The notes: generated from the letters alone by a model not told the origin. DNA of 64,000 nt from Polaromonas sp. SP1 (GCF_003711205.1 NZ_CP031013.1:4010501-4074500); one strand, 5' to 3'. Shown: positions 1 through 8,763, numbered from the stretch's first letter. Program-made: numbers and translations.

Positions 1-2
1 CA

Positions 3-1685
3 TCACCTGCGGCGTCAGGCACCGCAAAACCGCCCCTCGTCACCACCTGGCTGCGCGTGCGGCTCGATGAGCTGCAGGGCATGCGCACGCCCACCCATTT
101 CTACCTGATCCGCTGGCTCGCGGCCGGCCAGATCGCGGTCTATGCCGACGGCAAACTGCGCTACCGCTCCACGGGCAGCCCGGTGTGGAATTTGTTCAAC
201 CACCCGGCGCTGCTGCTGCCGCTGAACCTGACCGCCGACAGCGCGCCGCCCCGGACCCTGCTGATCCGCATGGACAGCCTGCCCTCGCCCGAGGCGGCGA
301 TTTCGTCCTTCTACGCGGGCGACTCCAACAGCCTGATCGAGATGGCCGCCAAACGCGACTGGCTGGCCTACCAGTTGCCCTTCATGAGCAGTGCCGCGTT
401 TTTGGCGGTCGGGATTTTTTCGCTGGCGGTGTGGGTGATCCGCCGCCACCCGGCCAGCCTGCTGCTGTTCGTGATTGCCCTGATGGGCGCGATACGGCGC
501 TGGCATTTTCAGCTGGGCCCTGAAAAACTCATCGTCAGCGACGCGTGGTTCATCTGGCTCACCCTCAATGCCCTGATGTGGCAGCTGCTGGCGCTGCACC
601 ACTTCATGCAACTGCTGCACGGTCGCGTCATGCGCCGGCTCGGCTGGCTGATGCTGGGCATCGCCGTGGTTTTTTCCGTCATCACGCTGCCCTTCGCCTC
701 GCTCGTGCCCAGCCTGCTGGTGATCAGGCCCTACGCCCACCTGCTGCTGATCAGCATGGGCACGGTGGTCACCGCCATCGGCCTCTGGCACTCCTGGCGC
801 AGCCCCTCGCCGGACGCGAAGATGCTGTCGTTCGCGCTGCTGATCAGCTATGTCTTCGGCTTTTACGACTGGGCGCGGCTCAAGTACGTGCTGGACCTGG
901 AAAGCTACTACCTGACGCCTTACGCGGCCATGATTCTTTTTGCGGTGTTCGTCGTGATCATGTTCCGCCAGTATGTGGGCGCGCTGGCCACGGTGGAGCA
1001 GCTCAACAGCGGGCTGGAAGAACGCCTCAAGAACCGGGAAACCGAACTGGCGGCAAGCTACGAAAAACTGCGCGAAGCCGAGCAGCGGCAAACCCTGAGC
1101 CAGGAGCGCCAGCGCCTCACGCAGGACATGCACGACGGCCTGGGCTCCTCGCTGGTCAGCGCCCTGCGCGTGGTCGAGGGCGGGCGGCTCAGCGAGGCCG
1201 ACGTGGCCGAAGTCTTGAGGGGCTGCATCGACGACCTCAAGCTGACCATCGACTCCATGGAGCCGGTGGAGGCTGACCTGCTGCTCTTGCTGGCCACCCT
1301 GCGCTTTCGCCTGGGGCCGCGGCTGGCAGGCGCGGGGGTGTCGCTGCAATGGGAGATCTCCGATGTGCCGCCGCTGCCCTGGCTTGACCCGCGCAACGCG
1401 CTGCACATCCTGCGCATCCTGCAGGAGGCTTTCACCAACACCCTCAAGCACACCCGCGCCACACAGATGCGCGTGACGACCGGCGCGCAAGACGGCTATG
1501 TCACCGTGACCATCACCGACAACGGCGGCGGCTTTCCGGTCGACCAGGCACTGGCCGGCGGCGGCAAAGGCCTGGCCAACCAGCAGCGCCGGGCCCAGGC
1601 CATAGGCGCCGAGATTGTGCTCACCACCAATGACGCGGGCACCACGCTGGTCCTGAAGCTGCCGGAAAAGCGCCTCCCGGGCTGA
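3..1685 (+). CDS. Membrane sensor histidine kinase, NarL/HisKA_3 type (5' end outside window)
   Basis: The frame is open from the window edge, so the true N-terminus is missing; a GTG at 57 is the first possible internal start and residue numbers here count from it. About seven hydrophobic segments span residues 109-305, followed by a coiled coil (315-350). The dimerisation/phosphoacceptor helix carries H359 in the motif MHDGLGSSL, typical of the HisKA_3 family paired with NarL/FixJ-type response regulators. The ATP-binding domain shows an N-box (ILQEAFTNTLKHT) and a DNGGG G1-box. The architecture resembles 7TMR-DISM kinases with an extracytoplasmic N-terminal domain. The signal is unknown. 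No response regulator gene follows; the partner may lie upstream of the window. Confidence 0.85.
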   Translation, partial: SPAASGTAKPPLVTTWLRVRLDELQGMRTPTHFYLIRWLAAGQIAVYADGKLRYRSTGSPVWNLFNHPALLLPLNLTADSAPPRTLLIRMDSLPSPEAAISSFYAGDSNSLIEMAAKRDWLAYQLPFMSSAAFLAVGIFSLAVWVIRRHPASLLLFVIALMGAIRRWHFQLGPEKLIVSDAWFIWLTLNALMWQLLALHHFMQLLHGRVMRRLGWLMLGIAVVFSVITLPFASLVPSLLVIRPYAHLLLISMGTVVTAIGLWHSWRSPSPDAKMLSFALLISYVFGFYDWARLKYVLDLESYYLTPYAAMILFAVFVVIMFRQYVGALATVEQLNSGLEERLKNRETELAASYEKLREAEQRQTLSQERQRLTQDMHDGLGSSLVSALRVVEGGRLSEADVAEVLRGCIDDLKLTIDSMEPVEADLLLLLATLRFRLGPRLAGAGVSLQWEISDVPPLPWLDPRNALHILRILQEAFTNTLKHTRATQMRVTTGAQDGYVTVTITDNGGGFPVDQALAGGGKGLANQQRRAQAIGAEIVLTTNDAGTTLVLKLPEKRLPG

Positions 1686-1692
1686 GCGCCTG

Positions 1693-1755
1693 TTTGCTAC
1701 TCTTTTGATAGCGACTTGCCCAGGCGGCGATTGGGCTGGAGGCTGATTTTGCTTA
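1693..1755 (+). repeat. Dispersed short repeat, copy 1 (intergenic)
   Basis: Begins TTTGCTACTCTTTTGATAGC and ends GGGCTGGAGGCTGATTTT. The ends match copies near 5.5, 17.7, 19.9, 34.6, 49.8 and 58.7 kb. It sits just after the kinase stop codon. Confidence 0.75.
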
Positions 1756-1840
1756 AAAGACTGCGGCGCCGCACTGCCCCGCCGCGCAAGCCGCCACCCG
1801 GCCTGGGGCATGGCCATTCATCCCTCTTCATAATCACCCC

Positions 1841-2323
1841 ATGAAGATTTCACGCCACCCCTTTCGCGCGCTGACCGGCGTTGTTCTTGCGGCCCTGTTC
1901 AGCGGCCTTGCCGGCGCACAGGCGCTCAAACCCTCCAGCGCCATCGCTGCGCCCGCATCAGCCCCCGCCGCAACGTCACCCCACCCCCTGACAGGCACCT
2001 GGAGCTGGACGCTGCCCGGAAAGACCTGCACCGAAACCTTGCAATACCGCGCCGACGGCAAACGCCTGGGCACCAGCGGCGAAGAAACCACCCAGGCCGA
2101 CTACCAGGTACCGGCCAAACCCACGACCACGGGCTTTTACCCGCTGACTGAAACGATCACGGGCAGCAACGGCAAGCGCGACTGCTCGGGCGACCTGCAT
2201 GCCGACGGGGACGAAAGCGTGATCCGCTTCCTCCAGTTCAGCCCAAAGCAGGACCAGTTCATCGTGTGCAAGACCGCCTCGCTGGAGGCCTGCTTCGGGC
2301 CGCTCAAGCGGGTGCCGGACTGA
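1841..2323 (+). CDS. Small exported protein of unknown function
   Basis: A 160-residue protein with a clear Sec signal peptide (basic start MKISRHPFR, hydrophobic core, likely cleavage after GLAGAQA near residue 27). An Ala/Pro-rich linker (about 30-47) leads to a compact domain with GTWSWTLPGKTC and four cysteines that could form disulfides. I do not recognise the family; the GTW... opening is seen in lipocalin-like and META-like small periplasmic beta proteins, but this is only a resemblance. Its stop codon directly abuts the stop codon of the convergent gene at 2324, with no spacer for separate terminators. Confidence 0.6.
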   Translation: MKISRHPFRALTGVVLAALFSGLAGAQALKPSSAIAAPASAPAATSPHPLTGTWSWTLPGKTCTETLQYRADGKRLGTSGEETTQADYQVPAKPTTTGFYPLTETITGSNGKRDCSGDLHADGDESVIRFLQFSPKQDQFIVCKTASLEACFGPLKRVPD

Positions 2324-2914
2324 TCAGTATTTGTATTTGGAGCCGCAACCGATGACGTGGTTGCGGTCGCTGGACATGCACTGGTAAAACAATTTTTTGT
2401 TGCCGGTGGCCGACTCGCAATCGGCCGGCGTGGTTTTTGAAAGCCCCTCGCGCAGCTTGCTTGCCACGCCTTCGAATTCGGCGGCGCCGGTGTAACCCTG
2501 CTGGACGTTGCGCTGGCCCGTCTCCAGCATGGTCTTGACCTGCGAGCGCACGTTTTCCACCGCGGTGCCGCAGGACAAGGGCACGCTTTTCGGATCCACC
2601 TTCTTGAGCGCGACCTCCATGCCACTCATCAGTTCCCGGGTGTCCTTGGGAATCGGCTTGGTGCCTCCCAGGTTGTTTGCACTGGTGCTGCTGGTGCTGC
2701 TGGTGCTGCTGGTGCTGCTGGTGCTGCTGCCGGTGCCGCGGCCGCCCTGCAGCTTCATCGGCTCCACCTCCTTGTCGGAAGGGGGCGGCTGGGAGCCATA
2801 GTGGGTCTTGCCGCTGGCATCCACCCATTTGTAAACCGGCTGGGCCTGGCCGCCGTGCCACACCGCCAGCAACGCGGCTGCCATCAAAATCGTTCGCCAT
2901 TGTTTTTTCAGCAT
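2324..2914 (-). CDS. DUF4124-type exported protein with Ser/Thr repeat linker
   Basis: Start ATG 2914 is chosen because AAGGA lies five bases upstream; an ATG two codons earlier (2920) is the alternative. The signal peptide ends near GGQAQ. It is followed by PVYKWVDASGKTHYG, the hallmark of the DUF4124 domain (a small beta domain common in proteobacterial periplasmic proteins). A low-complexity linker of repeated Ser-Ser-Thr is encoded by a perfect 9-base tandem repeat. The C-terminal region, about 110 residues with four cysteines, has no family I recognise. It is convergent with the preceding small exported protein. Function unknown. Confidence 0.65.
   Translation of the reverse strand: MLKKQWRTILMAAALLAVWHGGQAQPVYKWVDASGKTHYGSQPPPSDKEVEPMKLQGGRGTGSSTSSTSSTSSTSSTSANNLGGTKPIPKDTRELMSGMEVALKKVDPKSVPLSCGTAVENVRSQVKTMLETGQRNVQQGYTGAAEFEGVASKLREGLSKTTPADCESATGNKKLFYQCMSSDRNHVIGCGSKYKY
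2683..2727. repeat. 9-bp tandem repeat (5 units) inside the DUF4124 gene
   Basis: Five perfect copies of TGGTGCTGC on the plus strand encode repeated Ser-Thr-Ser on the minus strand. The unit length keeps the reading frame, so copy-number change would only lengthen or shorten the linker. Confidence 0.9.
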
Positions 2915-2995
2915 GTGCATCCTTGCAGGGCTCGTGTCCGATGCGGCACGAATGGCTGAAATTGTAGGGGGCCGCCTGCCGCGCCCGCGGCTTTT

Positions 2996-4459
2996 TCAGG
3001 CGCGCGCCGGCCCGGAAACCAGGCTGTCCAGTACGCCCGGCGCGAAGTGCTCACCGATGTAGTCAGCCAGGCCATCGAACACCGAGTCCAGCGTGGGCAC
3101 GGCCGCGCCGAACAGGGCTTTGAGCACGCGCGGGTCTTCAAACATGCCGTGCAAATACAGGCCCAGCACATTGCCCGCCTGGTTCTGCCAGGCCAGGCCT
3201 TCGGGCATCACGGCATACGCCACGTCGCCCGCCGCCGCCATCGCTGAATGCGGGGCGGTCTGGCCGTGGTGAATCTCGTAGCCCTGCACCTCGACATTTG
3301 ACAAACCGGTCCACAGCCCGTGCAGCGGCGTGAACGCAGCCTGCCGGTGCTGCACGGTCTTGGCTTCGTCAAACACCGTGACCACCGGCAGCAGGCCCAG
3401 GCCGGGCGCGTTGCCGTCAATGCCGTGCGGGTCGATCAAGGCCTCGCCCAGCATTTGCAGGCCGCCGCAAATGCCCAGCACCGCGCCGCCCCGGCCCGCG
3501 TGTGCGGCAACGGCCTGGTCCAGGCCCTGCGCGCGCAGCCAGGCCAGGTCACCGCTGGTGTGTTTGGAGCCCGGCAGGATCACCCAGTCAGCGCCCATCA
3601 GGTCGGCCGGGCTGCGCACCCATTTCAGGCGCACGCCGGGCACGTTTTTCAGCGGCTGGAATTCATCGAGGTTGCTGATGCGCGGGTAGGCGATCACCGC
3701 CACGGTCCGGGTCACGGCACCGCTGGCGACGCTGCGGTCGTCAAAAACGCCATCCTCTTCAGGCAGGCCGTGCTGCCACCACATCGGCAGCGTGGCCACA
3801 GTCGGAATACCGGTCATGTCCTGCAGCATTTGCGGGCCGGGCGCCAGCAACCGGGCGTCGCCTCTGAATTTGTTGAGCACAAAACCCTTGATGAGTTGGC
3901 GCTCCGATTCGTCGAGCATCGCCCAGGTGCCGTACAGGTGCGCAAACGCACCGCCACGGTCGATGTCGGTCACCAGCAGGCAGGCGGCGTTGGCGTGTTG
4001 CGCCGCGCGCATGTTGACGATGTCGCTGGCCTTGAGGTTGATCTCGGCGGGCGAACCGGCACCCTCCATCACCACCACATCGTTTTCTTCCAGCAGCTCA
4101 TCGAGCGCACGCGCCACCACCGGCCAGACCGACGCGCTGCGGCCGCGCCACTCCATGCGCGAGAGTTCGGCATTCACCTGCCCCATCAGCACGACCTGGC
4201 TTTGGGTGTCTTTTTCGGGCTTGAGCAGCAGCGGGTTCATGCGCACATCGGGCACCGCGTTGGCCGCGAGCGACTGGAAATACTGGGCAGAGCCGATCTC
4301 GCCCTGCGCCACCACCCTGGCGTTGTTGCTCATGTTCTGCGCTTTAAAGGGCGCTACCTTCAAACCCTGGCGCGCGTAATAACGGCACAGCGCGGTCGTC
4401 AGCCAGCTTTTGCCGGCGCCGCTGGTGGTGCCCAGCACCATCACACTTTTTGCGGTCAT
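2996..4459 (-). CDS. cobQ: Cobyric acid synthase CobQ/CbiP
   Basis: Glutamine-dependent amidotransferase that amidates four carboxylates (b, d, e, g) of adenosylcobyrinate a,c-diamide to give cobyric acid. The start ATG 4459 (MTAKSVMVLGTTSGAGKSW) overlaps the cobC stop as ATGA and matches the usual CobQ N-terminus; a longer ATG at 4486 is possible. The protein has 487 residues, normal for the family. It shows the N-terminal dethiobiotin-synthetase-like ATP domain (GTTSGAGKS), then a C-terminal class I glutamine amidotransferase domain with nucleophile C331 in GICGGLQMLG and the His motif GYEIHHG. It is the last gene of the long cobalamin locus. Confidence 0.95.
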   Translation of the reverse strand: MTAKSVMVLGTTSGAGKSWLTTALCRYYARQGLKVAPFKAQNMSNNARVVAQGEIGSAQYFQSLAANAVPDVRMNPLLLKPEKDTQSQVVLMGQVNAELSRMEWRGRSASVWPVVARALDELLEENDVVVMEGAGSPAEINLKASDIVNMRAAQHANAACLLVTDIDRGGAFAHLYGTWAMLDESERQLIKGFVLNKFRGDARLLAPGPQMLQDMTGIPTVATLPMWWQHGLPEEDGVFDDRSVASGAVTRTVAVIAYPRISNLDEFQPLKNVPGVRLKWVRSPADLMGADWVILPGSKHTSGDLAWLRAQGLDQAVAAHAGRGGAVLGICGGLQMLGEALIDPHGIDGNAPGLGLLPVVTVFDEAKTVQHRQAAFTPLHGLWTGLSNVEVQGYEIHHGQTAPHSAMAAAGDVAYAVMPEGLAWQNQAGNVLGLYLHGMFEDPRVLKALFGAAVPTLDSVFDGLADYIGEHFAPGVLDSLVSGPARA

Positions 4460-5481
4460 TGGCTTGCCTTGATGAGTTGTTGCCATGCATTGTGCAGGTC
4501 GTCCTGCGCGCCAGGCGGCAGCACACCCAGGCGCACATGGCCTGGCAAGCCAAATGAGGTGGTGTCGCGCAGCTTGATGCCACTCGCGCGCAACGCGGCC
4601 AGCGCCTGTTGCAAATCAAGCCCCTCGGGCAAGGCCGGCTGCGCACAAAAGAAGTTGGCCTCACCAGGCAGGCACTTCCAGCCCAGCGATTCGCAGACGC
4701 CGATCTGCCGGGCTTTCCATTCACGCAAGGTCTCGAGGCTGGCGGCCAGCCAGTCCTGCGCCTCGCGGCCAGTCCAGGCCTGCAGCATGGCCACGCCGTG
4801 CGCGCCCACCGGCCATGAGGGGCAGAGCTGCTCCAGCGCTTGAGCAGCATCGACCCGGCCCACGGGCGCAATTGCGTAGGCGGCGCGCACGCCGGTCAGG
4901 CCGAGCGCCTTGTTGGGCGTCCAGATTTGCCAGGTGGTTTGCAACTGCTGCGGCGACAGCGTTGGCGCGCTGCCAAGGCGCAAGGGTTCATAGGCGCGGT
5001 CCAGCACCACAAAGGTGTGCGCTTTTTGTTCAGCCGCCAGCGCCTGCAAACCGGCTTGCGCTGCCCCGGCCGGACTGGAAGGCTCGCAGGCCCACAGCAG
5101 TTGCGCATCGGCAGGCTGCCCCGCCACCGCAAGCCGGTGCGCCGCGGCGGCCTGGGCGTAGTCGCCATAACTCATCGGCGGCAACCAGGCGGAGCGCGCA
5201 CCGCCTTGCACGGCCAGCGCCGTGATGCGAAAGATAAATTCGCTGGCGCTGCCGGCCAGCAGCACACGCGCTTCGTCAACCTGGTGAAAGGCCGCCAGTT
5301 GGGCCCGCAGTGCCGTGTAGCCGGCGTCGGGGTAACGCGTGGCATCGGCCCGGCTGACCGCAGCCTGCGCCGCGGGGCAAGGACCGCAGGCGTTGCTGTT
5401 GGTGGAAAAGTCATGCAGCGGCACGCCGAGCCCGTCCGGCCCGCCGTGGATGCGCGCATGCCTGGCAAGGCCTGCGCTCAT
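4456..5481 (-). CDS. cobC: Threonine-phosphate decarboxylase-like PLP enzyme CobC (CobD of Salmonella)
   Basis: Fold-type I PLP enzyme of the aminotransferase family. In this family the product makes (R)-1-amino-2-propanol phosphate for the lower-ligand arm, or takes part in its attachment. The 341-residue protein begins MSAGLARHARIHGGPDGLG; the opening H-G-G and D-FSTN motifs are characteristic of CobC/CobD. The PLP lysine lies in TPNKALGLTG. Start ATG 5481 overlaps the cobD stop as ATGA, and the stop overlaps the cobQ start in the same way. The frame remains open upstream, but that stretch is cobD in another frame. A histidinol-phosphate aminotransferase is less likely given the neighbours. 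Confidence 0.9.
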   Translation of the reverse strand: MSAGLARHARIHGGPDGLGVPLHDFSTNSNACGPCPAAQAAVSRADATRYPDAGYTALRAQLAAFHQVDEARVLLAGSASEFIFRITALAVQGGARSAWLPPMSYGDYAQAAAAHRLAVAGQPADAQLLWACEPSSPAGAAQAGLQALAAEQKAHTFVVLDRAYEPLRLGSAPTLSPQQLQTTWQIWTPNKALGLTGVRAAYAIAPVGRVDAAQALEQLCPSWPVGAHGVAMLQAWTGREAQDWLAASLETLREWKARQIGVCESLGWKCLPGEANFFCAQPALPEGLDLQQALAALRASGIKLRDTTSFGLPGHVRLGVLPPGAQDDLHNAWQQLIKASQ

Positions 5482-6530
5482 GACCACGCCCCGATTGCTA
5501 CAAAAATCATAGCTATAAGTGCAACATACATAAGGGCTTGAAGCACTTTTGACCCAAAATTTTGAGCCTGAACGACATCCGCCGCGCCGGGGGACCGCCC
5601 TTGCGGGTTGAGGCTGTAAACCCCCGGCTTGCTGAGCGAAATGCCCAGCGCCAGGGCCATGGCCGCCATGGGCCAGCCGCTGTTGGGCGATGGGGTCTTG
5701 CGTGCCTCTTGCCGCAAAGCCCGCAGGGGCAAGCCTTTGGCCGCCAGCGCCAGCAGCAGCGCCGTGATGCGCGCCGGCGCCCACGACAGCACGTCGTCGG
5801 CGCGTGCGGCCCACTTGCCGGCCCACTCCCAGTTCTTGCCGCGGTAGACGCCGCGGTAACCCCACATGGCGTCGGCCGTGTTGGCAAACCGGTAAACCGC
5901 CGCGCCCGGCAAGCCCAGCAACACAAACCAGAAGATGGGCGCCACCACGGAGTCATTGAGGTTTTCGGCCAGCGACTCGATGGCGCTTTCGCGCACCTGG
6001 CCTTCGGTGAGCTGTGTGGTGTCGCGGCTCACCAGCCACGACAGGCGCTCACGCCCGGCATCCAGCGACTGGCCCAGGGCCAGCTCGACCGCGCCCACTT
6101 CTTCGCGCAGCATGCGCCAGGACAGCATGCCCTTCAGGGCCCAGGCCACCAGCACGGCGACCAGGGCCGCCTCGACGCCGTTCGGCAAATCAGGGTGCGC
6201 GCGGTATTCACCGACCTGCCAGAACAACAGCACTTGCAGGCTCCAGCCCAGCGCGCCCACCACCAGCACGCCCACCCACCAGGCCAGCGCCCCCAAAAGA
6301 AAAGCCGGCGCCGGCGCGCAGCGCACCGTGACGCTTCCGCACAGGCGCAGGTAATTGCCCATCCAGACCACCGGGTGCACATTCGCAGGCGGCTCGCCGA
6401 AATGCTGGTCTATCCACAAGGCCAGCAACAGCACAAAGGCCAGCACCAAAGCCGGCACCAGGGCCGGCACCCACGCCACGCTGCCGGGCAAGCCCTGTGA
6501 AGCGATAAAGGACGTCCAGCTTGCGAGCAC
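5478..6530 (-). CDS. cobD: Adenosylcobinamide-phosphate synthase CobD/CbiB (membrane)
   Basis: Integral membrane enzyme that attaches aminopropanol (phosphate) to adenosylcobyric acid. Family motifs are clear: LWIDQHFGEPPANVHPVVWMGN near the N-terminus, and DTTQLTEGQVRESAIESLAEN followed by NDSVVAPIFW in the middle. A GTG start at 6530, one base after the bluB stop, gives 350 residues, slightly longer than usual (about 300-320). Part of the excess is the last ~20 residues, which are encoded by a dispersed short repeat (5494-5553). The stop overlaps the cobC start. Confidence 0.92.
   Translation of the reverse strand: MLASWTSFIASQGLPGSVAWVPALVPALVLAFVLLLALWIDQHFGEPPANVHPVVWMGNYLRLCGSVTVRCAPAPAFLLGALAWWVGVLVVGALGWSLQVLLFWQVGEYRAHPDLPNGVEAALVAVLVAWALKGMLSWRMLREEVGAVELALGQSLDAGRERLSWLVSRDTTQLTEGQVRESAIESLAENLNDSVVAPIFWFVLLGLPGAAVYRFANTADAMWGYRGVYRGKNWEWAGKWAARADDVLSWAPARITALLLALAAKGLPLRALRQEARKTPSPNSGWPMAAMALALGISLSKPGVYSLNPQGRSPGAADVVQAQNFGSKVLQALMYVALIAMIFVAIGAWS
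5494..5553 (+). repeat. Dispersed short repeat, copy 2 (inside 3' end of cobD)
   Basis: Reads TTGCTACAAAAATCATAGC and then GGGCTTGAAGCACTTTTGAC, a diverged copy of the 1693 repeat. It forms the last ~20 codons of cobD on the opposite strand, so the element replaced or extended the C-terminus. Confidence 0.65.
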
Positions 6531-6531
6531 G

Positions 6532-7254
6532 TCAGCCCTCGGCAGGGCCGCGCCCGCCGGCGCCGCCCCAGCGGTCTTCAAACACCATGTCGGCCAGCGG
6601 TGCGCGGCGCGCCCACTTTTCGGCCTGCAACATGGGCTGGTCGTAAAAAGCGGCCACCGGCCCCAGGCACAGCACCGCGATGGGCTTGGCGCCCACGGGC
6701 ATCTGCAGCAGGCCGGCCAGTTGCTGCGGATCAAAAATCGACACCCAGCCCATGCCCAGCCCCTCGGCCCGTGCCGCAAGCCAGAGATTCTGGATGGCGC
6801 AGGCCGCCGAGGCCACATCCATTTCAGGCAAGGTGCGGCGGCCAAACACATGCTGCTCGCGCCCCGGCGGCAAGGCCACCACCAGCACCTCGGCGGCGTC
6901 GAGCACACCCTGCACCTTGAGCTTCATGAACGCGTCTTCGCGCTCGCCCAAGGCTTTGGCCGTCAGCACGCGCTCCTGCTCGATCAGGGCATGGACGCTT
7001 TCGCGCAAGGGCCGGCTGCGCACGCGGACAAAACGCCAGGGCTGCATGAAACCCACGCTGGGCGCATGGTGCGCGGCTGACAGCAGGCGCTGCAGCACGT
7101 CGTCGGCCACCGCGCCGCCGCTGAAGTGGCGCATGTCGCGCCGCTCATGGATGGCCCGGTAGAGCGCCTGCTGCTCGGCCGGGCTGAAGGCGTGGCTGGG
7201 CCTCACCTCGCCCGCGGCAGCGTTAGCGGCCTCAACGCCGCTCACATCACTCAC
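6532..7254 (-). CDS. bluB: 5,6-dimethylbenzimidazole synthase BluB
   Basis: Flavin-destructase of the nitroreductase fold that converts reduced FMN and oxygen into dimethylbenzimidazole, the lower ligand of cobalamin. The GTG start at 7254 overlaps the cbtA stop as GTGA and gives 240 residues. Family signatures visible: RAIHERRDMRHF near the N-terminus, SAAHHAPSVGFMQPW, and the C-terminal GLGMGWVSIFDP followed by a PMLQAEKWARR tail typical of BluB rather than of ordinary nitroreductases. Its presence implies oxygen-dependent lower-ligand synthesis, yet the NaMN:DMB phosphoribosyltransferase is not in the window. Confidence 0.93.
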   Translation of the reverse strand: MSDVSGVEAANAAAGEVRPSHAFSPAEQQALYRAIHERRDMRHFSGGAVADDVLQRLLSAAHHAPSVGFMQPWRFVRVRSRPLRESVHALIEQERVLTAKALGEREDAFMKLKVQGVLDAAEVLVVALPPGREQHVFGRRTLPEMDVASAACAIQNLWLAARAEGLGMGWVSIFDPQQLAGLLQMPVGAKPIAVLCLGPVAAFYDQPMLQAEKWARRAPLADMVFEDRWGGAGGRGPAEG

Positions 7255-8087
7255 TGCGACGCTTGTACAGCGCCCACAGCCGGCGCCTCGGCACGCTGCA
7301 GCACCGCCAGCAAGGCCGGGCGCACCCAGCGCTGGAAGGCCCATCCGCCTGCCAGGCCCATGCAGACCCAGAACGACAGCGACACCCAGGTCGTTGCCCA
7401 GATGAACTGCGTGCCCAACTGGCGCAAGGCTACCTGTGCCTCACCGCTGAAACCGGCGAGCGGGTCGGCCGTGATGTGGGGTGCACCTACGACATAGGGC
7501 ACAGCCAGCCAGCCGGCTGCGGCGATCCAGCGCCAGGGATTGCGCAGCACGGCCAGCGAGCCGCAGGCCAGCGCCGCACTGGCGGCCGCCAGCACCCACC
7601 AGCCCTGGCGCGAGCCCAGGCGGGCGGCATCCATGCCGGGGATTTCCGCATGCAGGCCCAGCGACGGCCAGAAGTGAAAAGTCAGCCAGCCCGCGGCGGC
7701 CACCCAGGCGGCCAGCGTGAAGGAACGCAGCTTGCTGCCGCGCGCCAGGCTCAAACCCATCACCACAAACACCAGCAGCGCCATGCTGAACGCGTGCAGC
7801 ACATTGGCCACCCAGGTCCAGACAATGCGCTCCGCGCCATCGGCCGGCGACCACTCGCTGGCTTCGTCCGCATGGCTATGCGCGGCGGCACCATCAGCGT
7901 GTGTGTGCGCCGCGGCGGCCGCGGGCGCGGGCGCAGCGGCCGGCTGAGGCGTTTCCGCCTTCTGGTTCTCAAACACCTCTGCGGCCAGGATGATGGGCAC
8001 GGCCTGCAGTTGCTGCACACCCGACTGCACGCTCCCCACCACCAAGGCGACCGCCAACGCGGCCCAGATCAATCGTTGAAAAATCAT
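7251..8087 (-). CDS. cbtA: Cobalt transporter subunit CbtA
   Basis: Membrane protein of the CbtA family, predicted cobalt uptake partner of CbtB and usually found behind cobalamin riboswitches. The 278-residue protein starts MIFQRLIWAALAVALVVG and has about five to six hydrophobic segments. A periplasm-facing His-rich loop after the first segment (about residues 58-76) could bind Co2+. Conserved LHAEIPGMDAA and PHITADPLAGF motifs fit the family. It lies 28 bases after cbtB and overlaps bluB. Confidence 0.9.
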   Translation of the reverse strand: MIFQRLIWAALAVALVVGSVQSGVQQLQAVPIILAAEVFENQKAETPQPAAAPAPAAAAAHTHADGAAAHSHADEASEWSPADGAERIVWTWVANVLHAFSMALLVFVVMGLSLARGSKLRSFTLAAWVAAAGWLTFHFWPSLGLHAEIPGMDAARLGSRQGWWVLAAASAALACGSLAVLRNPWRWIAAAGWLAVPYVVGAPHITADPLAGFSGEAQVALRQLGTQFIWATTWVSLSFWVCMGLAGGWAFQRWVRPALLAVLQRAEAPAVGAVQASQ

Positions 8088-8115
8088 GGCTTTCTCCTTG
8101 TGAAGCGCGCCGCGC

Positions 8116-8307
8116 TCAGTGGCAGGGCTTGACGGTCACGTGGCGCACATCGTGCGCGGCGTTGTGCGCCAGCGGGCTCTCGGCAAAAGCCACGCCGTAC
8201 AGCACGGCGAAGCCCAGCACGGCAGCGCCGAGCAGCGGGCGCAGCACGGCCTGGGTGGGGTTGAGAGTGTGGGACGGGCTGTGGGCCAGCGTTGTCGGGT
8301 CAGTCAT
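8116..8307 (-). CDS. cbtB: Cobalt transporter subunit CbtB
   Basis: A 63-residue single-span membrane protein: a soluble N-terminus, one transmembrane helix (about residues 24-43), then a His-rich tail with H-N-x-x-H-D-x-R-H and a final Cys-His. This size and tail are the CbtB pattern. It precedes cbtA, its expected partner. ATG 8307 is preceded by AAGGAGATC, a strong ribosome-binding site. Confidence 0.88.
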   Translation of the reverse strand: MTDPTTLAHSPSHTLNPTQAVLRPLLGAAVLGFAVLYGVAFAESPLAHNAAHDVRHVTVKPCH

Positions 8308-8361
8308 GGGGATCTCCTTGGGTTGGTGGTAAATAAAAATAAACGTAGTGGATTTGGCCGC

Positions 8362-8757
8362 TCATGTCGAGGCCAAACCGACAGGGGGAAGCCGCGCGAG
8401 GATGCCGGCGCGCAATCGCTCGGGCCGTGCGTTGCGCATCAGGTTGCCGTCGCTGCTCTGCCGGTGCAGCTGCGCGCAGGCAATCACCTGGGCGGCGGTC
8501 TCGTCGTCCGCCGCCAGGTCGCCAAAGTAATAGGTGAACTTGCCCTGGGCCTGAAGCGTGACGGTGCAGGCGCGGGAGCAGCCGCTCATGCAGGCCAGGC
8601 CGCGTAACTTCAAGCCTTTGTGCAGCCCGGCGTCGAGCTCGCACACCAGCAGCGCGTCCTGCACGGCTTCAAACAGGGCCAGGCCTTCAGCGGGCAGCTC
8701 GCGCGATGCGCCCGGTGGGCGGCAGGTGGTGCAGACAATGATTTCGGTATCGGACAT
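8362..8757 (-). CDS. DUF1636 Cys-motif protein, ferredoxin-like
   Basis: Start ATG 8757 gives 131 residues beginning MSDTEIIVCTTCRPPG. Cysteines form an N-terminal C-x2-C, a middle VCELD, and a C-x3-C-x3-C cluster in ACMSGCSRACTV. That spacing resembles thioredoxin-like [2Fe-2S] ferredoxins. The family (DUF1636) has no firm function that I know, but is often seen next to cobalt or cobalamin genes. Here it sits between the chelatase genes and the cobalt transporter, so a role as redox partner or cobalt handler is plausible inference. Confidence 0.75.
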   Translation of the reverse strand: MSDTEIIVCTTCRPPGASRELPAEGLALFEAVQDALLVCELDAGLHKGLKLRGLACMSGCSRACTVTLQAQGKFTYYFGDLAADDETAAQVIACAQLHRQSSDGNLMRNARPERLRAGILARLPPVGLAST

Positions 8758-8763
8758 GGGTAC

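Noticed and set aside
15-1817. Long minus-strand open frame opposite the histidine kinase
   Set aside because: Composition is Gln/His/Arg-rich with no domain and it mirrors the codon pattern of the kinase; typical antisense shadow in GC-rich DNA.
1841-2914. The two small exported proteins as a toxin-antitoxin or bacteriocin pair
   Set aside because: They are convergent, both have signal peptides, and neither has toxin or immunity features.
3320-4843. 507-codon plus-strand open frame opposite cobQ/cobC
   Set aside because: No motif and no ribosome-binding site; shadow of cobQ and cobC.
8308-8361. Possible second cobalamin riboswitch in front of cbtB
   Set aside because: The gap is too short and none of the aptamer core elements is present.
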